From the NCBI GenBank assembly GCA_028015205.1, contig CM051514.1, forward strand, positions 47,818,150-47,882,149: a stretch of DNA of 64,000 nt, given 5' to 3'. Within the stretch, counting starts at the first letter, position 1; each line of letters starts with the position of its first letter. The DNA comes from Mytilisepta virgata (taxonomy: Eukaryota; Mollusca; Bivalvia; Mytilida; Mytilidae). This document shows, piece by piece, positions 55,001 through 59,373 of this stretch. A program made the translations under genes and the position numbers. The notes beneath the pieces were generated by a model. It was not told where the DNA came from and searched no databases. It saw only the letters and a program-made list of their open reading frames with translations.

Positions 55001-55074
55001 TAGTGCAACAGCCCCCATTACCCCCTGGTCCACCAGCAGATTATCCGATTCCACCACCTCCTCCTCCAGAATAG
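20453..55074 (+). CDS. Three-finger U1/matrin-type C2H2 zinc-finger protein (16 exons, 1479 aa)
   Basis: Exons: 20453-21182, 23262-24076, 24352-24463, 25789-26072, 27900-27968, 37481-37493, 38361-38471, 39164-39303, 39903-40113, 43573-44061, 46943-46978, 47391-47690, 48465-48697, 49768-49821, 50821-50928, 54340-55074. They total 4440 nt, with consistent phases and no internal stop. Residues 141-159 and 221-228 are RG-rich; 250-480 is Ser/Pro/Gln-rich. Three fingers follow the C-x2-C-x(11-12)-H-x5-H pattern: C504/C507/H520/H526, C646/C649/H662/H668, C732/C735/H747/H753. The C-terminus (~1435-1479) is proline-rich. This finger type is typical of nuclear proteins that bind double-stranded or structured RNA (U1-C, matrin, ZFR/JAZ groups). 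The second and third fingers resemble ZFR fingers, but no DZF domain is seen. Role in RNA metabolism is inferred; orthologue not identified. Candidate poly(A) signals: 55243, 55964, 57167. Confidence 0.85.
21451..22132. mobile_element. hAT-like MITE with CAGGGTTCR termini
   Basis: The left end CAGGGTTCGCACGGGTGCTT and the reverse complement of the right end (CAGGGTTCATACAC) are terminal inverted repeats. Subterminal CTTGAAA / CCTTGAAAxT motifs are repeated at both ends. ATAGCA flanks both sides, a probable part of the target duplication. There is no transposase. This type is widespread in animal genomes. Confidence 0.75.
22184..22357 (-). mobile_element. tRNA-derived SINE family B, copy B2 (minus strand)
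   Basis: Read on the minus strand from 22357: GGGTGCCGTGGTGTAATGGT, TAGCACATC (A-box) and AGTTCGATTCCCG (B-box), then TGGATGAAAATTTCAGGGAT. The gap between the boxes is shorter than in a normal tRNA, so part of the anticodon arm is deleted. Same body as 10802-11050. Confidence 0.75.
23262..24076 (+). CDS. Zinc-finger gene, exon 2 (Ser-rich, first half of finger 1)
   Basis: Codes residues 244-515. Largely Ser/Thr/Pro/Gln-rich low complexity, then an acidic run (EDDDSEEEVDTG) and FCQYCNITFNNPD, the two cysteines of finger 1. Acceptor TTTTTTGTCAG, donor CCTGAT|GTAAGG. The finger is completed by exon 3. Confidence 0.9.
24352..24463 (+). CDS. Zinc-finger gene, exon 3 (second half of finger 1)
   Basis: Starts SYWKHTRGILHTQK, giving the two histidines of finger 1, then a Lys/Glu-rich helix (DAEKKKKEEGQRF). 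Acceptor CTGTTTCAG, donor CACTG|GTAAAT. Exon 2 joins it in phase 0. Confidence 0.9.
24564..24713. mobile_element. Foldback/MITE element FB, copy 1
   Basis: Arms of about 66 bp are imperfect inverted repeats. CTTACATTGTAATGAGTGGA and the reverse complement CTTACATTATGACCCGTGGA start the two arms, with AGTTAAATT and GGAATTTC nearer the loop. The loop is about 17 bases. A relative sharing the AGTTAAAT/GGAATTTCTCC modules is at 61672-61792. Confidence 0.75.
24911..25176 (+). mobile_element. tRNA-derived SINE family A, full-length copy A2
   Basis: GGGGCCTCGGTGGCCGAGTG starts a tRNA-like head (Ser/Leu-like A-box), followed by ACTACTAATGATCACTAGCC and the B-box GTGAGTTCGAATCTCATC. The body runs to ACGGCATAAAACCCCAACTA. 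Flanked by a target duplication: AACGTCATTGT (24900-24910) and AATGTCATTGT (25177-25187), one mismatch. Confidence 0.9.
25595..25680 (+). mobile_element. Helentron-like element F6, 5' end fragment
   Basis: TATACCCCTACTCTAAAAGT followed by GGGGGCTATATTG forms the 5' hairpin typical of these elements. No tandem core or 3' end follows, so this is a solo start. Related to 31169. Confidence 0.5.
25789..26072 (+). CDS. Zinc-finger gene, exon 4
   Basis: Codes residues 553-647: a charged linker (KFEKRDDSGRRILSAEERRN, then acidic) ending FYCE, which supplies the first Cys of finger 2. Acceptor TATTCCAG, donor TGCGAG|GTAATG. Confidence 0.9.
26073..27899 (+). other. Zinc-finger gene, intron 4
   Basis: Contains a complete Helentron-like element F3 (26259-27060). 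The remaining ~840 bp is AT-rich with no recognised feature. Confidence 0.6.
26259..27060 (+). mobile_element. Helentron-like element F3, complete
   Basis: 5' hairpin TATGCCCC (26259-26266) / GGGGCATA (26282-26289), perfect 8-bp stem. Five tandem units of ~142-150 bp follow, recognised by CAGAAACCTATAGTAAT at ~26346, 26492, 26635, 26780 and 26930. Near the 3' end CGGGACAT (27024-27031) is nearly the inverted 5' motif, then a stem-loop TGTGT-TATAG-ACACA (27035-27049) and TTTTCTAGTTT. The whole structure is non-coding. Confidence 0.8.
27900..27968 (+). CDS. Zinc-finger gene, exon 5 (finger 2)
   Basis: Codes 23 residues, KCDVRCTGAVTYKMHVEGNK then HKL, completing finger 2 (C646, C649, H662, H668). 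The TGAxTYKxHVEGNKHK pattern resembles fingers of the ZFR/JAZ group. Acceptor TTTTTTACAG, donor AAGTTG|GTACGT. Confidence 0.9.
29726..30000. repeat. 159-bp tandem duplication (two copies)
   Basis: AAGCTGAATTATATATAAAT starts at 29726 and recurs (one change) at 29885. The GTTTGATTTGGTATCTACAC and GCGTTATATGAGCTGTCTTA segments are kept in both. The two copies are nearly identical over at least 105 bp. Confidence 0.85.
30313..30525 (+). mobile_element. Chimeric SINE: family A head/body with family C tail (A3)
   Basis: Starts GGGGGCCTCGGTAGTTCATC, a family A head with the A-box half deleted. It keeps AATGATCACTATCCTGTCA and a degenerate B-box (GTTGTGAGTCCGAAT), then GCGAAATAGCCAAATGTGCT. From ~30440 it switches to ATCATATCAGCATATCTTGT, CCTGATATGCACTTAATGGT and TGCCGATGGACATTAATAAT, which is the tail of SINE C at 34060-34130. 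Confidence 0.65.
31169..31560 (+). mobile_element. Helentron-like element F6, 3'-truncated
   Basis: 5' hairpin TATACCC (31169-31175) / GGGTATA (31194-31200), then GTTCCGTCTGTACGTGAATC, a degenerate form of the GTC-rich module. No clear tandem core or 3' stem-loop precedes the F5 element at 31591. Confidence 0.5.
31591..32090 (+). mobile_element. Helentron-like element F5, complete
   Basis: 5' motif TGTCGCCTGT (31591-31600) pairs with AGGTGACA (31610-31617). A CCGTCCTTGTCGTCAGCGTCG module follows. The core has a 157-bp unit starting at AGGAACCACAC (31681, 31838, 31995). 3' end: ACAGGTGACA (32048-32057) is the inverted 5' motif with one change, then a perfect stem TCTTCC-CT-GGAAGA (32062-32075) and CTAAGTTT (32083-32090). 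Confidence 0.8.
32088..32172. repeat. Short hairpin element H, copy 2
   Basis: TTTCTGTATTGGCCTTGTTG and the reverse complement of GGACAAATAACAAGGCCAGT form the arms around a CCAATACAGCTGGCTGA centre. It abuts the 3' end of F5 and is inverted relative to copy 1 at 14063. Confidence 0.6.
32638..33589 (+). mobile_element. Helentron-like element F4, complete, with near-identical 161-bp array
   Basis: 5' motif AACCGGATTTTC (32638-32649) pairs with GAAAATATCGGTT (32654-32666). Then a GCGGGCGGGCGGGCGGCCGG microsatellite and four copies of a 161-bp unit; the marker ATGGAGGTC recurs at 32793, 32954, 33115 and 33276, exactly 161 apart and with very few differences. The 3' end has GAAAATCCGGTT (33552-33563), the exact inverse of the 5' motif, then a perfect stem GCTGTC-ATTC-GACAGC (33565-33580) and CTCTTGTTT. 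Open frames in the array are repeat artefacts. Confidence 0.85.
33785..34140 (+). mobile_element. SINE family C (tRNA-like B-box, GGACGTTAA tail)
   Basis: GGTTGCGGGTTCAATTGCC (33827-33845) resembles a pol III B-box; the A-box is not clear. The body ends with ATCATATCAACATGTTCTCG, TCCTGAAATGCTCCTAATG and GCCACTGGACGTTAAACAAT followed by (ATCC)-rich sequence. I recall this GGACGTTAA-type tail from bivalve SINEs. The tail is shared with 30440-30525. Confidence 0.55.
34852..35820 (+). mobile_element. Helentron-like element F1-c, interrupted by F1-d
   Basis: 5' motif TAGCTCACC (34852-34860) and inverted ATGTGAGCTA, CGTCCGTCCGTCCATCCGTC microsatellite, then tandem units with ACATGGCTGCCAGGGCCATT (three copies, near 35048, 35371 and 35690) and CATGGTCCTCTACAAAGTTT. 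It breaks off in mid-unit at 35820, where a second F1 5' end begins. No 3' end of F1-c is found. Confidence 0.75.
35821..36470 (+). mobile_element. Helentron-like element F1-d, 3'-truncated, nested after F1-c
   Basis: Starts TAGCTCACCTGACCCAAAGG. About 600 bp is highly similar to the start of F1-e (40178 onward), sharing CTGACATGGCTAAAAATAGA, CATAGGGGTAAACTA and ATTGATTGACCCCTTATAGG. It lacks the inverted motif, stem-loop and CTAGTTT end. Confidence 0.75.
36471..37480 (+). other. Right end of intron 5
   Basis: AT-rich DNA up to the acceptor ATCTTTTCAG. No repeat or exon is recognised. Confidence 0.4.
37481..37493 (+). CDS. Zinc-finger gene, exon 6: 13-nt microexon
   Basis: AAAATGGAAAAAG between ATCTTTTCAG and GTAAACAA. 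It adds KMEK and the first base of an Ala codon (GCT) completed by exon 7. It is needed for the frame: exon 5 ends in phase 0 and exon 7 must be entered in phase 1. Direct joining of exons 5 and 7 gives LVGKSL then TAG. No transcript was available, so this is inferred from phase and consensus. Confidence 0.65.
37494..38360 (+). other. Zinc-finger gene, intron 6
   Basis: AT-rich intron with no recognised element. Donor GTAAAC, acceptor TGTATTTTCAG. Confidence 0.5.
38361..38471 (+). CDS. Zinc-finger gene, exon 7
   Basis: Codes (A)VSGKKPVVNTGNVKIVPCD, then KPAKIMNILDTIHEPLI. A basic linker between fingers 2 and 3. Donor GATAG|GTATAC. Confidence 0.85.
38472..39163 (+). other. Zinc-finger gene, intron 7
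   Basis: AT-rich, no recognised element. Acceptor ATAATTTTGTAG. Confidence 0.5.
39164..39303 (+). CDS. Zinc-finger gene, exon 8 (finger 3)
   Basis: Codes (G)LQYITEFQKQDDKQAPKY followed by VCNLCESKC and SHMSGIKHRIHYF: finger 3 with C732, C735, H747, H753. A preceding G-x-x-YI-x-E-x segment also precedes the third finger of ZFR proteins, to my knowledge. Donor TACTTT|GTAAGT. Confidence 0.9.
39319..39717. mobile_element. TTAA-flanked (piggyBac-type) MITE, copy 1
   Basis: TTAAGGATGCTCGCTGGTCA at the left and GACCAGCGATCATCCTTAA at the right are terminal inverted repeats with TTAA at each edge, the target used by piggyBac transposons. It makes up most of intron 8. A near-full copy in opposite orientation is at 56083-56478; a third with the same ends but different interior is at 51617-51977. 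Confidence 0.85.
39903..40113 (+). CDS. Zinc-finger gene, exon 9
   Basis: Codes residues 759-828: KEHYPELYQKMTSYTSRKKS, then a charged segment ending SGMLDHLLE. The KxxxPEL stretch directly after the finger is also seen after ZFR-type fingers. Acceptor TTTTCACAG, donor AGAAG|GTAGAG. Confidence 0.85.
40178..41941 (+). mobile_element. Helentron-like element F1-e, complete (1.76 kb)
   Basis: 5' hairpin TAGCTCA (40178-40184) / TGAGCTA (40204-40210), degenerate CATCCATCTTCGTC module, a ~600-bp segment shared with F1-d, then six or more ~150-165-bp units with CAAGATGGCCGCCACAGCCG, AACTTAGTTTAACATAGG and GCAATGGTCCTTAGG. Near the 3' end: AGGTGAGC (41906-41913), stem GGTTC-TTGA-GAGCC (41920-41933), TCTAGTTT. 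This is the best full-length F1 reference in the window. Confidence 0.85.
41947..42696. mobile_element. MITE with CTGTGGATTCAT termini
   Basis: TACTGTGGATTCATTTATTT at the left and the reverse complement of the right end (ACTATATTGTGGATTCATTA) form the inverted repeats. ATTTxGTGG motifs are repeated inside both ends. I recall such elements as frequent in bivalves. No coding capacity. Confidence 0.7.
42740..43341. mobile_element. hAT-like MITE with exact 8-bp target duplication
   Basis: TGGTTCAG occurs at 42732-42739 and 43342-43349, immediately flanking CTTTCCAAAGTAGCCGG on the left and (reverse complement) GGCTTTCCATACAATTTGAA on the right. The interior carries GC-rich sequence (GGCGGAAATCCGCCG, GCGGTGGCCAATTTTGCCGG) unlike its surroundings. 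The 8-bp duplication fits hAT. Confidence 0.75.
43502..43581 (+). repeat. 40-bp tandem duplication including the exon-10 acceptor
   Basis: TTTTGCATATTCATATGAGT, TTTGTTTATAGGGACTGGAT occurs twice head to tail with period 40. Both copies carry the acceptor TTTATAG (AG at 43531-43532 and 43571-43572) and the first exon bases. Only the second keeps the frame; using the first adds 40 nt, shifts the frame and leads to a TGA. Confidence 0.95.
43573..44061 (+). CDS. Zinc-finger gene, exon 10
   Basis: Codes residues 829-991: (G)TGLTKEKLKHLDIEKLKPA, a charged segment, then S/P/R-rich sequence with a repeated SR/LPP pattern (SSLPSSRPPSDSRLPP, SHWPASSRYPPDARSP). Ends ACTAG|GTATTT. Probably disordered. 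Confidence 0.85.
44328..46600 (+). mobile_element. Helentron-like element F2, with two kinds of tandem core
   Basis: 5' hairpin TACGACCGCAAAA / TTTTTGCGTTCGTA (44328-44354), then a (GTC)n module at 44361-44399. First core: three ~161-bp units (TTTTCGCACxATAACTxTAG at 44410, 44574, 44736; CAAGGTTTATGACCACAAAA). Second core: two ~263-bp units (AAACTTTGTTTGATTTCA near 44881 and 45144). At 45405-45640 and 46070-46340 a segment with CAGCATATTGTATTGCACAA is duplicated around poly-G and poly-T tracts. Near the 3' end TGCGGTCGTA (46553-46562) is the exact inverse of the 5' motif, followed by TCTAGTTGCGCCCAGCGGAG; the stem after it is weak. I recall this family as abundant in mussels. Confidence 0.75.
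45844..46030. repeat. Homopolymer tracts (G and T) inside F2
   Basis: Runs of G at 45846-45860 and 45879-45888, and an uninterrupted T run of about 27 at 45998-46024. Such tracts are assembly- and slippage-prone. Confidence 0.85.
46943..46978 (+). CDS. Zinc-finger gene, exon 11: 36-nt microexon
   Basis: Codes (D)RRYDDPYYDRR plus one base, rich in Tyr, Asp and Arg. Acceptor TATATTTCAG, donor AAGAG|GTTTGT. Its phase (1 to 1) allows skipping without a frameshift, so it could be a cassette exon. Confidence 0.7.
46979..47390 (+). other. Zinc-finger gene, intron 11
   Basis: Short intron with a CCCCCTTGCCCCTTCCCCCC tract near 47120. Nothing else is noted. Confidence 0.5.
47391..47690 (+). CDS. Zinc-finger gene, exon 12
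   Basis: Codes residues 1004-1103: (G)WRPPLDDPYYRYGRYPDYPQ, then VKIKPVVVMDYG, LTEEERSFMKRKSDGPKTDE and LFREFLMWKKSR. The last part looks like a short structured helical motif. Its DDPYYxxGRY start echoes exon 11. Acceptor CATTTAACAG, donor CGCAAG|GTACAG. Confidence 0.85.
47691..48464 (+). other. Zinc-finger gene, intron 12
   Basis: AT-rich intron without a recognised element. Confidence 0.5.
48465..48697 (+). CDS. Zinc-finger gene, exon 13
   Basis: Codes (A)TVTSENYEIQPGSAPVSYM, then a loosely repetitive TEIQDITPASQMVTPRTEV, MMAPGMEVQALNPVAEM segment (xEVxxxxPxxxM). Disordered and methionine-rich. Acceptor TTTCTATAG, donor GAAATG|GTAATT. Confidence 0.8.
48698..49767 (+). other. Zinc-finger gene, intron 13
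   Basis: More than half is a 56-bp minisatellite (48975-49590). The rest shows nothing. Confidence 0.7.
48975..49590. repeat. ~56-bp minisatellite, about 11 copies
   Basis: The unit contains CTTTGGCCCATCCCAGGTAT, TACATATGCCTCCTAGTTGT and ACATTCTTTGCTCGTC. Copies are spaced 55-57 bp and differ by a few substitutions. Open frames on both strands are artefacts of the repeat. Confidence 0.95.
49768..49821 (+). CDS. Zinc-finger gene, exon 14
   Basis: Codes 18 residues, PQPTSELPPQVQELMTTL. Phase 0 on both sides, so it could be skipped in frame. Acceptor ACATTTCAG, donor CATTG|GTAAGG. Confidence 0.75.
49822..50820 (+). other. Zinc-finger gene, intron 14
   Basis: AT-rich intron; no element identified. 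Acceptor TTAATTTGTAG. Confidence 0.5.
50821..50928 (+). CDS. Zinc-finger gene, exon 15
   Basis: Codes 36 residues: SKSMIHTEDEAAMALQVSNA then LTQALLEYQLKNISKE, a likely amphipathic helix. Phase 0 on both sides. Donor AAAGAG|GTATGT. Confidence 0.85.
50945..51017 (+). pseudogene. Dead tandem copy of exon 15
   Basis: After TTGTAG the sequence reads VKKALNDLTRALFDN, stop, LKYISKE, then GTTTGT, parallel to exon 15 (VSNALTQALLEYQLKNISKE, GTATGT). The nucleotide segment TATATCCAAAGAGGT is identical in both. The copy ends 89 bp after exon 15. The in-frame TGA (50994-50996) would truncate the protein if included. Confidence 0.8.
51617..51977. mobile_element. TTAA-flanked (piggyBac-type) MITE, copy 3, different interior
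   Basis: TTAAGGATGTTCGCTGCTCA and GACCAGCGAACATCCTTAA are the termini, with TTAA at both edges. The inner right end (ATGGATAAAACCAGATGATT, CTGACAAAAA) matches copies 1 and 2, but the left interior does not. An open frame of 61 codons inside it is not a gene. Confidence 0.75.
52070..52327 (+). mobile_element. tRNA-derived SINE family A, full-length copy A4
   Basis: GGGGGCCTCGGTGGCCGAGT head with A-box, GGTTGCGAGTTTGAATCTCA as B-box, tail CCCCAAACAAACAAACAAAC. Flanked by an exact 11-bp target duplication ACCATGGTCAT (52059-52069 and 52328-52338), showing a retroposition event. Confidence 0.9.
52406..52728. mobile_element. TA-flanked MITE filled with CACATG palindromes
   Basis: Termini CACAGGCAAAAATG and (reverse complement of right end) CACAGGCAAAAAATG are inverted repeats bordered by TA on both sides, as in Tc1/mariner-type insertions. 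The interior is dominated by overlapping ACACATGTG-type palindromes (for example TTTCACATGTGTGTCATC, TTCACACATGTGATCA), with a CATG roughly every 10-25 bases. Confidence 0.75.
54340..55074 (+). CDS. Zinc-finger gene, last exon (16)
   Basis: Codes residues 1236-1479 and TAG. A basic, Gln-rich start (LQDTVQQQKQKTSGNQTSGK, KKLKKQRFDAY), a long Ser/Thr/Met/Gln-rich middle with SSAQGMMMSSQSMMTSL, a Tyr/Gly/Met-rich part, and a proline-rich end (APPPTIAPPPPLPQEPY, then PIPPPPPPE). The KKLKKQR stretch is a possible nuclear localisation signal. The Pro-rich end could bind WW/SH3/EVH1-type domains; that is inference. Confidence 0.9.
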   Translation, partial: LQDTVQQQKQKTSGNQTSGKAEPKKLKKQRFDAYSMIDGKTAAVTSSVVTSAKSSVSNAAVITKSQKTVANVGRNLQKSAPPLQVTKSSHNTISSQNEMSTHSVMSYGRNLYPATQDIMTSSYQTQPLDSSAQGMMMSSQSMMTSLPVSGYQVHPGVQYSFAGNAGYTMSTYQQFPMNYTPGMGQGYDGNAIQPNMEWNQMYMAPPPTIAPPPPLPQEPYLVQQPPLPPGPPADYPIPPPPPPE

Positions 55075-56082
55075 GTCCTAAATTTCAAGTTATCAGGCCA
55101 CATCAAGTTAAACTGTAGATTGCTGTTGAAAACTGCATTTCTTTGATAGTGTGAGAGAAAAGCAAAGGAACTAAGAGCAAACCAAATTGTTTTTTATTTT
55201 TTGGGATTTTGCCACTGCGAGTTTTGGACTTCTGTAAATTTTAATAAAAACTTTGTTTTTTCATTTTGCAAAAATGCTGAAAATTCGCTTAATTCTTCAT
55301 TTTTCAAAAAATTATAAATATAATATAAAAAATATAACATTTTTGGCACCTCCTAAAATTTAGTATGAAATAGGGATTTTTTGCAATATTTTATTTAAGA
55401 AAATTTGTGCTGCACGTATATTTGATCTTCACATGAAAAATACCAGTCCTCAAGAAAAGAAATTAGAATTAAAATTTCGCTCGCTTGCACAAATTTTTGT
55501 AATAAAAAGCCCAACGAACTAAAAATCAATTTGGTGTGGCTTAATTGTTTTAAATATGTTTTTAATGGAAAATTTCATGCATGAAGTCTTAAGGTTTTCC
55601 TACATTTGTGTGCAATTTTCTAGGGAAGTTTTTCTCCTAAAAATACCATTTTCCCACATAGTCTGTAATTTTTGTGGCACATAGATGGTAGTCTATACAT
55701 AGTTTGATATTGATGTGGCCTTATTTTTCATGCCATGTAAATATTCTTTCATTGTGTTTTTGTTATTCATAAGATGGTATAACATATTTTCATCAGTTCA
55801 GATTGAATCATGAAAAAAATCAAAATATGGGAAATCTCATTGTAGGACATTGTCTATAAAGAGTTTAAATGTTGTACATATTCCTTAAAAGAATGCAGGT
55901 TGAAAAAAAAATTTTAAAGAAATTTACATGAACTGATAACTCATTTATCACAAAACAATAGTGAATAAACTTAGTCTAGAGAAAATCTGGTGTATTTTGT
56001 TTACCAAGTCACCAGAGAAGTTTCATAAACTAGGATTCTAAATTTAAAGTGATATTTATTAATTATTTCGGGCATATTTTTC
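55075..56082 (+). other. 3' UTR and downstream flank of the zinc-finger gene
   Basis: AATAAA at 55243 and 55964 are candidate poly(A) signals. The sequence is AT-rich without an open frame of note. Confidence 0.5.
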
Positions 56083-56478
56083 TTAAGGATGATTGCTGGT
56101 CTAATAGGAAATAAATAGGATTTGAAATAGGTGTTTTAGTTTGAGTGAACATATGAATAGTAAACAAATAAGGAAGAAAAAATTTAGGTTCATCTGCTCA
56201 TTTAAGGGCTATAAGGCCTTGAAAATTTGCAGGAAATGAGTTTTCTCTGGATTTTTCATTGTCTTTGCATTGACAACTTCAGTCTCTCAAAGATGTATGA
56301 AAAAATAAAAAGCATTTCATAAAATTTTGTCAAATACCATTTTAAGGTATATATGATTGAATTATATAAGAAAAAGTGGGGGTTCAGGGGCAAAAAATTT
56401 CATGTTTAAGAAATGGATAAAACCCAGGATTCCGAAAATCTGACAAAAAGACCAAAACATGATCAGTGAGCATCCTTA
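56083..56478. mobile_element. TTAA-flanked (piggyBac-type) MITE, copy 2
   Basis: Reverse-orientation copy of 39319-39717 along its full length (e.g. CATTGTCTTTGCATTGACAA against TTGTCAATGCAAAGACAATG). Termini TTAAGGATGATTGCTGGTCT and TCAGTGAGCATCCTTAA. Both copies lie within or beside the same gene, in opposite orientation. Confidence 0.85.
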
Positions 56479-56639
56479 AAGTAAATGTGTTTATGACAAG
56501 TTTATCTAAGTATTTACTTTTCATTGAGATAGATAAAAACACTTTGATTCCACAACTATTATACAAACATGTATAGTGTTCATTTTCACATTTACACAGT
56601 CAGTGGAATCAGATACTGTCAGATTTCACAGACATTTAT

Positions 56640-56960
56640 TTTTAGAAAGGTTAAAATTTAACATAGGTAAAAATCACATGTTTTAAATAAATAGCCAGCT
56701 TAATGATGGATAGAATTATATAAGATTTAAAGTTTCAATAGACATGTTAGAGGAAAAAGTAAAATATTTTTACATAGCATGGTTATAAATTTTACACATG
56801 CTCAGAACTTTTCATCTAGGTGTTAAACTCCAAACCAAAGTAAGATCACATGTTTTAAATAAATAGCCAGCTTAATGATGGATAGAATTATATAACCTTC
56901 ACTGATATGACTAGTTTTATCATCTTTGTGTTAAACTTTAGACATTCAACTAATCAGTAT
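56640..56960. repeat. ~172-bp two-copy direct repeat
   Basis: ATCACATGTTTTAAATAAAT, AGCCAGCTTAATGATGGATA and GAATTATATA occur at ~56674 and ~56846. Each is followed by a TTxATCTxxGTGTTAAACT segment. Confidence 0.8.
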
Positions 56961-57336
56961 AAAAGTTTATGTCCAAGGTATTTCACAAAATCAAACTCAC
57001 AAATGGTTCATTTAGAACTATCAAATTTGTCATCCTTCTGTAAACATCTAATGTAAAATACTCCCTAGGAGTGATTAGTATTGTAAATATTCCAAAGGGG
57101 CACTTGTTGTAATTGACATGTTGTAATATTGCATCATTGTTGGAACATGTTATTGTTTTACTAAACAATAAATAGTAACATAACACTCCTATTGTCATGT
57201 TTCTTGCAGGAGCAATACATTTTTGTTAGATAATACAAAAAAGTAATGCTTGTGTATAATGACAAATGTAAAGAAAATGCTCTCTGTCAGCTGGCAGATG
57301 AGATTGTATTTAGGAACAGTTGAAAATTTAGCTTTT

Positions 57337-58009
57337 TAGCTCACCTTACCAAAGGCCAGTGTGAGCTATTACCATCAGTTGGCGTCCTTCATCTAATTTC
57401 TGACGTCCGTCCATTAACCCTCACATTTTGATCTTCTTGAGAACCACTGAACAGGATTTGACCAAACTTGGCAGAAATGTTCTTGTCAGATCCTTTCTAA
57501 TTGTTGTTACGTTGGTGCCGATTGATCAAGATACACAACTGCCAGAGCCTATTCTAATTTCTGCATGGCTTAAATTTCAAAAACTTCTCAAGAACAATAT
57601 ACTGGATTAAACCGAAACGTTACAAATATGTTTCTATAGAGGTCCTAACAATGTTGTTACTTTGGTGTCGATCAGAAATCCAAGATGGTTGCCACAACTG
57701 AATTAACATAGGACCCTATGGGAAAATTTATTTCAAAGTTGTCTTGTTTGACCACAGTCAAGATAGGACCCTATGGGAAAATTTATTTCAAAATCTTCTT
57801 GTCTGAACCCACTTGGCTAATTGGAACTTGACTTGGTAGCAAAAATGTGTTTGATGACCTGGATGGTCACCACAGCAGAACTTAGATTAACATAGGACCC
57901 TATTGGAAAACATAGCCAAGATGACCACTACATTTAAAAGTTTTAGTCATGTGTATGGTGTACAAGTAAAATCCAGGTGAGTGATATAGGCTATGGAGAG
58001 CCTCTAGTT
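57337..58009 (+). mobile_element. Helentron-like element F1-f, complete (short)
   Basis: 5' motif TAGCTCACCT (57337-57346), inverted GTGAGCTA (57361-57368), GTCCTTCATC...GACGTCCGTCC module, two to three core units (CCAAGATGGTTGCCACAACT, AACATAGGACCCTATGGGAA). 3' end: AGGTGAGTGA (57975-57984), stem GGCT-AGCC (57989-58002), TCTAGTT. Confidence 0.85.
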
Positions 58010-59373
58010 AGGAATGCATTATCAGCAATTGAAAAAATAATCATACAGAGCTACTTGTTAGTTTAACAGCAAGCCTTTCAGGAAGATTTCACCATACATG
58101 CATAGCAACCCAAAAAATAAATTCTCAAAGATATAAAACAATGTTTCGCCCTTTGTTATAATCCTGAATTGAATCCATAATTGATTCTTGCAATTTTAAA
58201 TATAAAGTTGTGTCACTAGAGTGCTTTAAATGATTATCAGAATTGTATAACCAGAAAAATTTTGTTATAAAATATTACTAGTATTCCACTAAAACCATGG
58301 CAAAGTCTAAAGTCATATTCATGTTTTGGTCTACAAAAATAATTCCCAGTCGGACTCAGAATTCCAATATTGGTGTATAGGTACCAATTTTAAAATGTGT
58401 GAAATTATCCCTTTTGTGTCTAAATATCATAAATCCATAATATGAAGAAAAAGCATATGTCAAGAATATTGCAGACCATAATGGATAATGATGGTAAATT
58501 ATATTTCTTTTGATGGAAAATAAATTGAACCAATAATTTAAAGTGGGCATTGCAAAGATATACTGTAGAACCTAGGTAGCCCGGACTCAAAGGGACCATC
58601 CAAATTAGTTCGAGAAATACATGGTGTTCGAGTCATTGCTTTTAAATAAAATGGAATATTCACTTATGAGACTATGATATTACACATATATCCTTGTGGC
58701 ATTTCTTGTGTTCCATTTTCCAGATTTGTCTTTTCCTTGGACTTCGGATTTGTGGACTTTTCCCACTGTTAAGTCACTTCAGTTTTCATCTACTGATATT
58801 TGCCTTTATCATCAGGGACATTTGGAATAATTAGATGGTCAATTAAGGTCCAGACAAATAAAAAAAATATATAATATGTTTTTATTATATAAACTGTTAA
58901 GATGTGATAGACCATTTTTCTTTTATGAATTAATTCCAATTATAATCTATGGTAAAACGAGGGAATTATGTCCTTAAACATTCTGAAACAAGCATATCTG
59001 TATCATGATGTGATGATTTTTCTGGAAACTGCACTACCGTGTGTAAATGTCAGTCTGTGAGTGGGATTTTTCAGACTTTGAATACCTTAATCATTTTAAT
59101 TATCTTATCACTTGGCTGACAGATATACATGTAATTAGTTAAGCCGTAACTAAAACAATTAGGTAGTTACAAAGATTTATCAGTAACAAGATTTTGCCTG
59201 ATTTTGTTCAGTCATATCTTTCAGAGAAATCATTTCTCCTATGGAATTTTCAATGTTAAATGGAGATAACTTTCAGATGAGATTGTATTGAATTAAGTTT
59301 ATGCATCTCATATGCACAGGGTATATGATAGATATTTAAAAAATGATTCTGAGTTCGTCATTTTAAGTTTTTA
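58010..59373. other. Intergenic stretch without a gene
   Basis: AT-rich. A segment at 58565-58640 (GAACCTAGGTAGCCCGGACT, GTTCGAG) may be the edge of a DNA transposon but I cannot define it. Confidence 0.35.
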
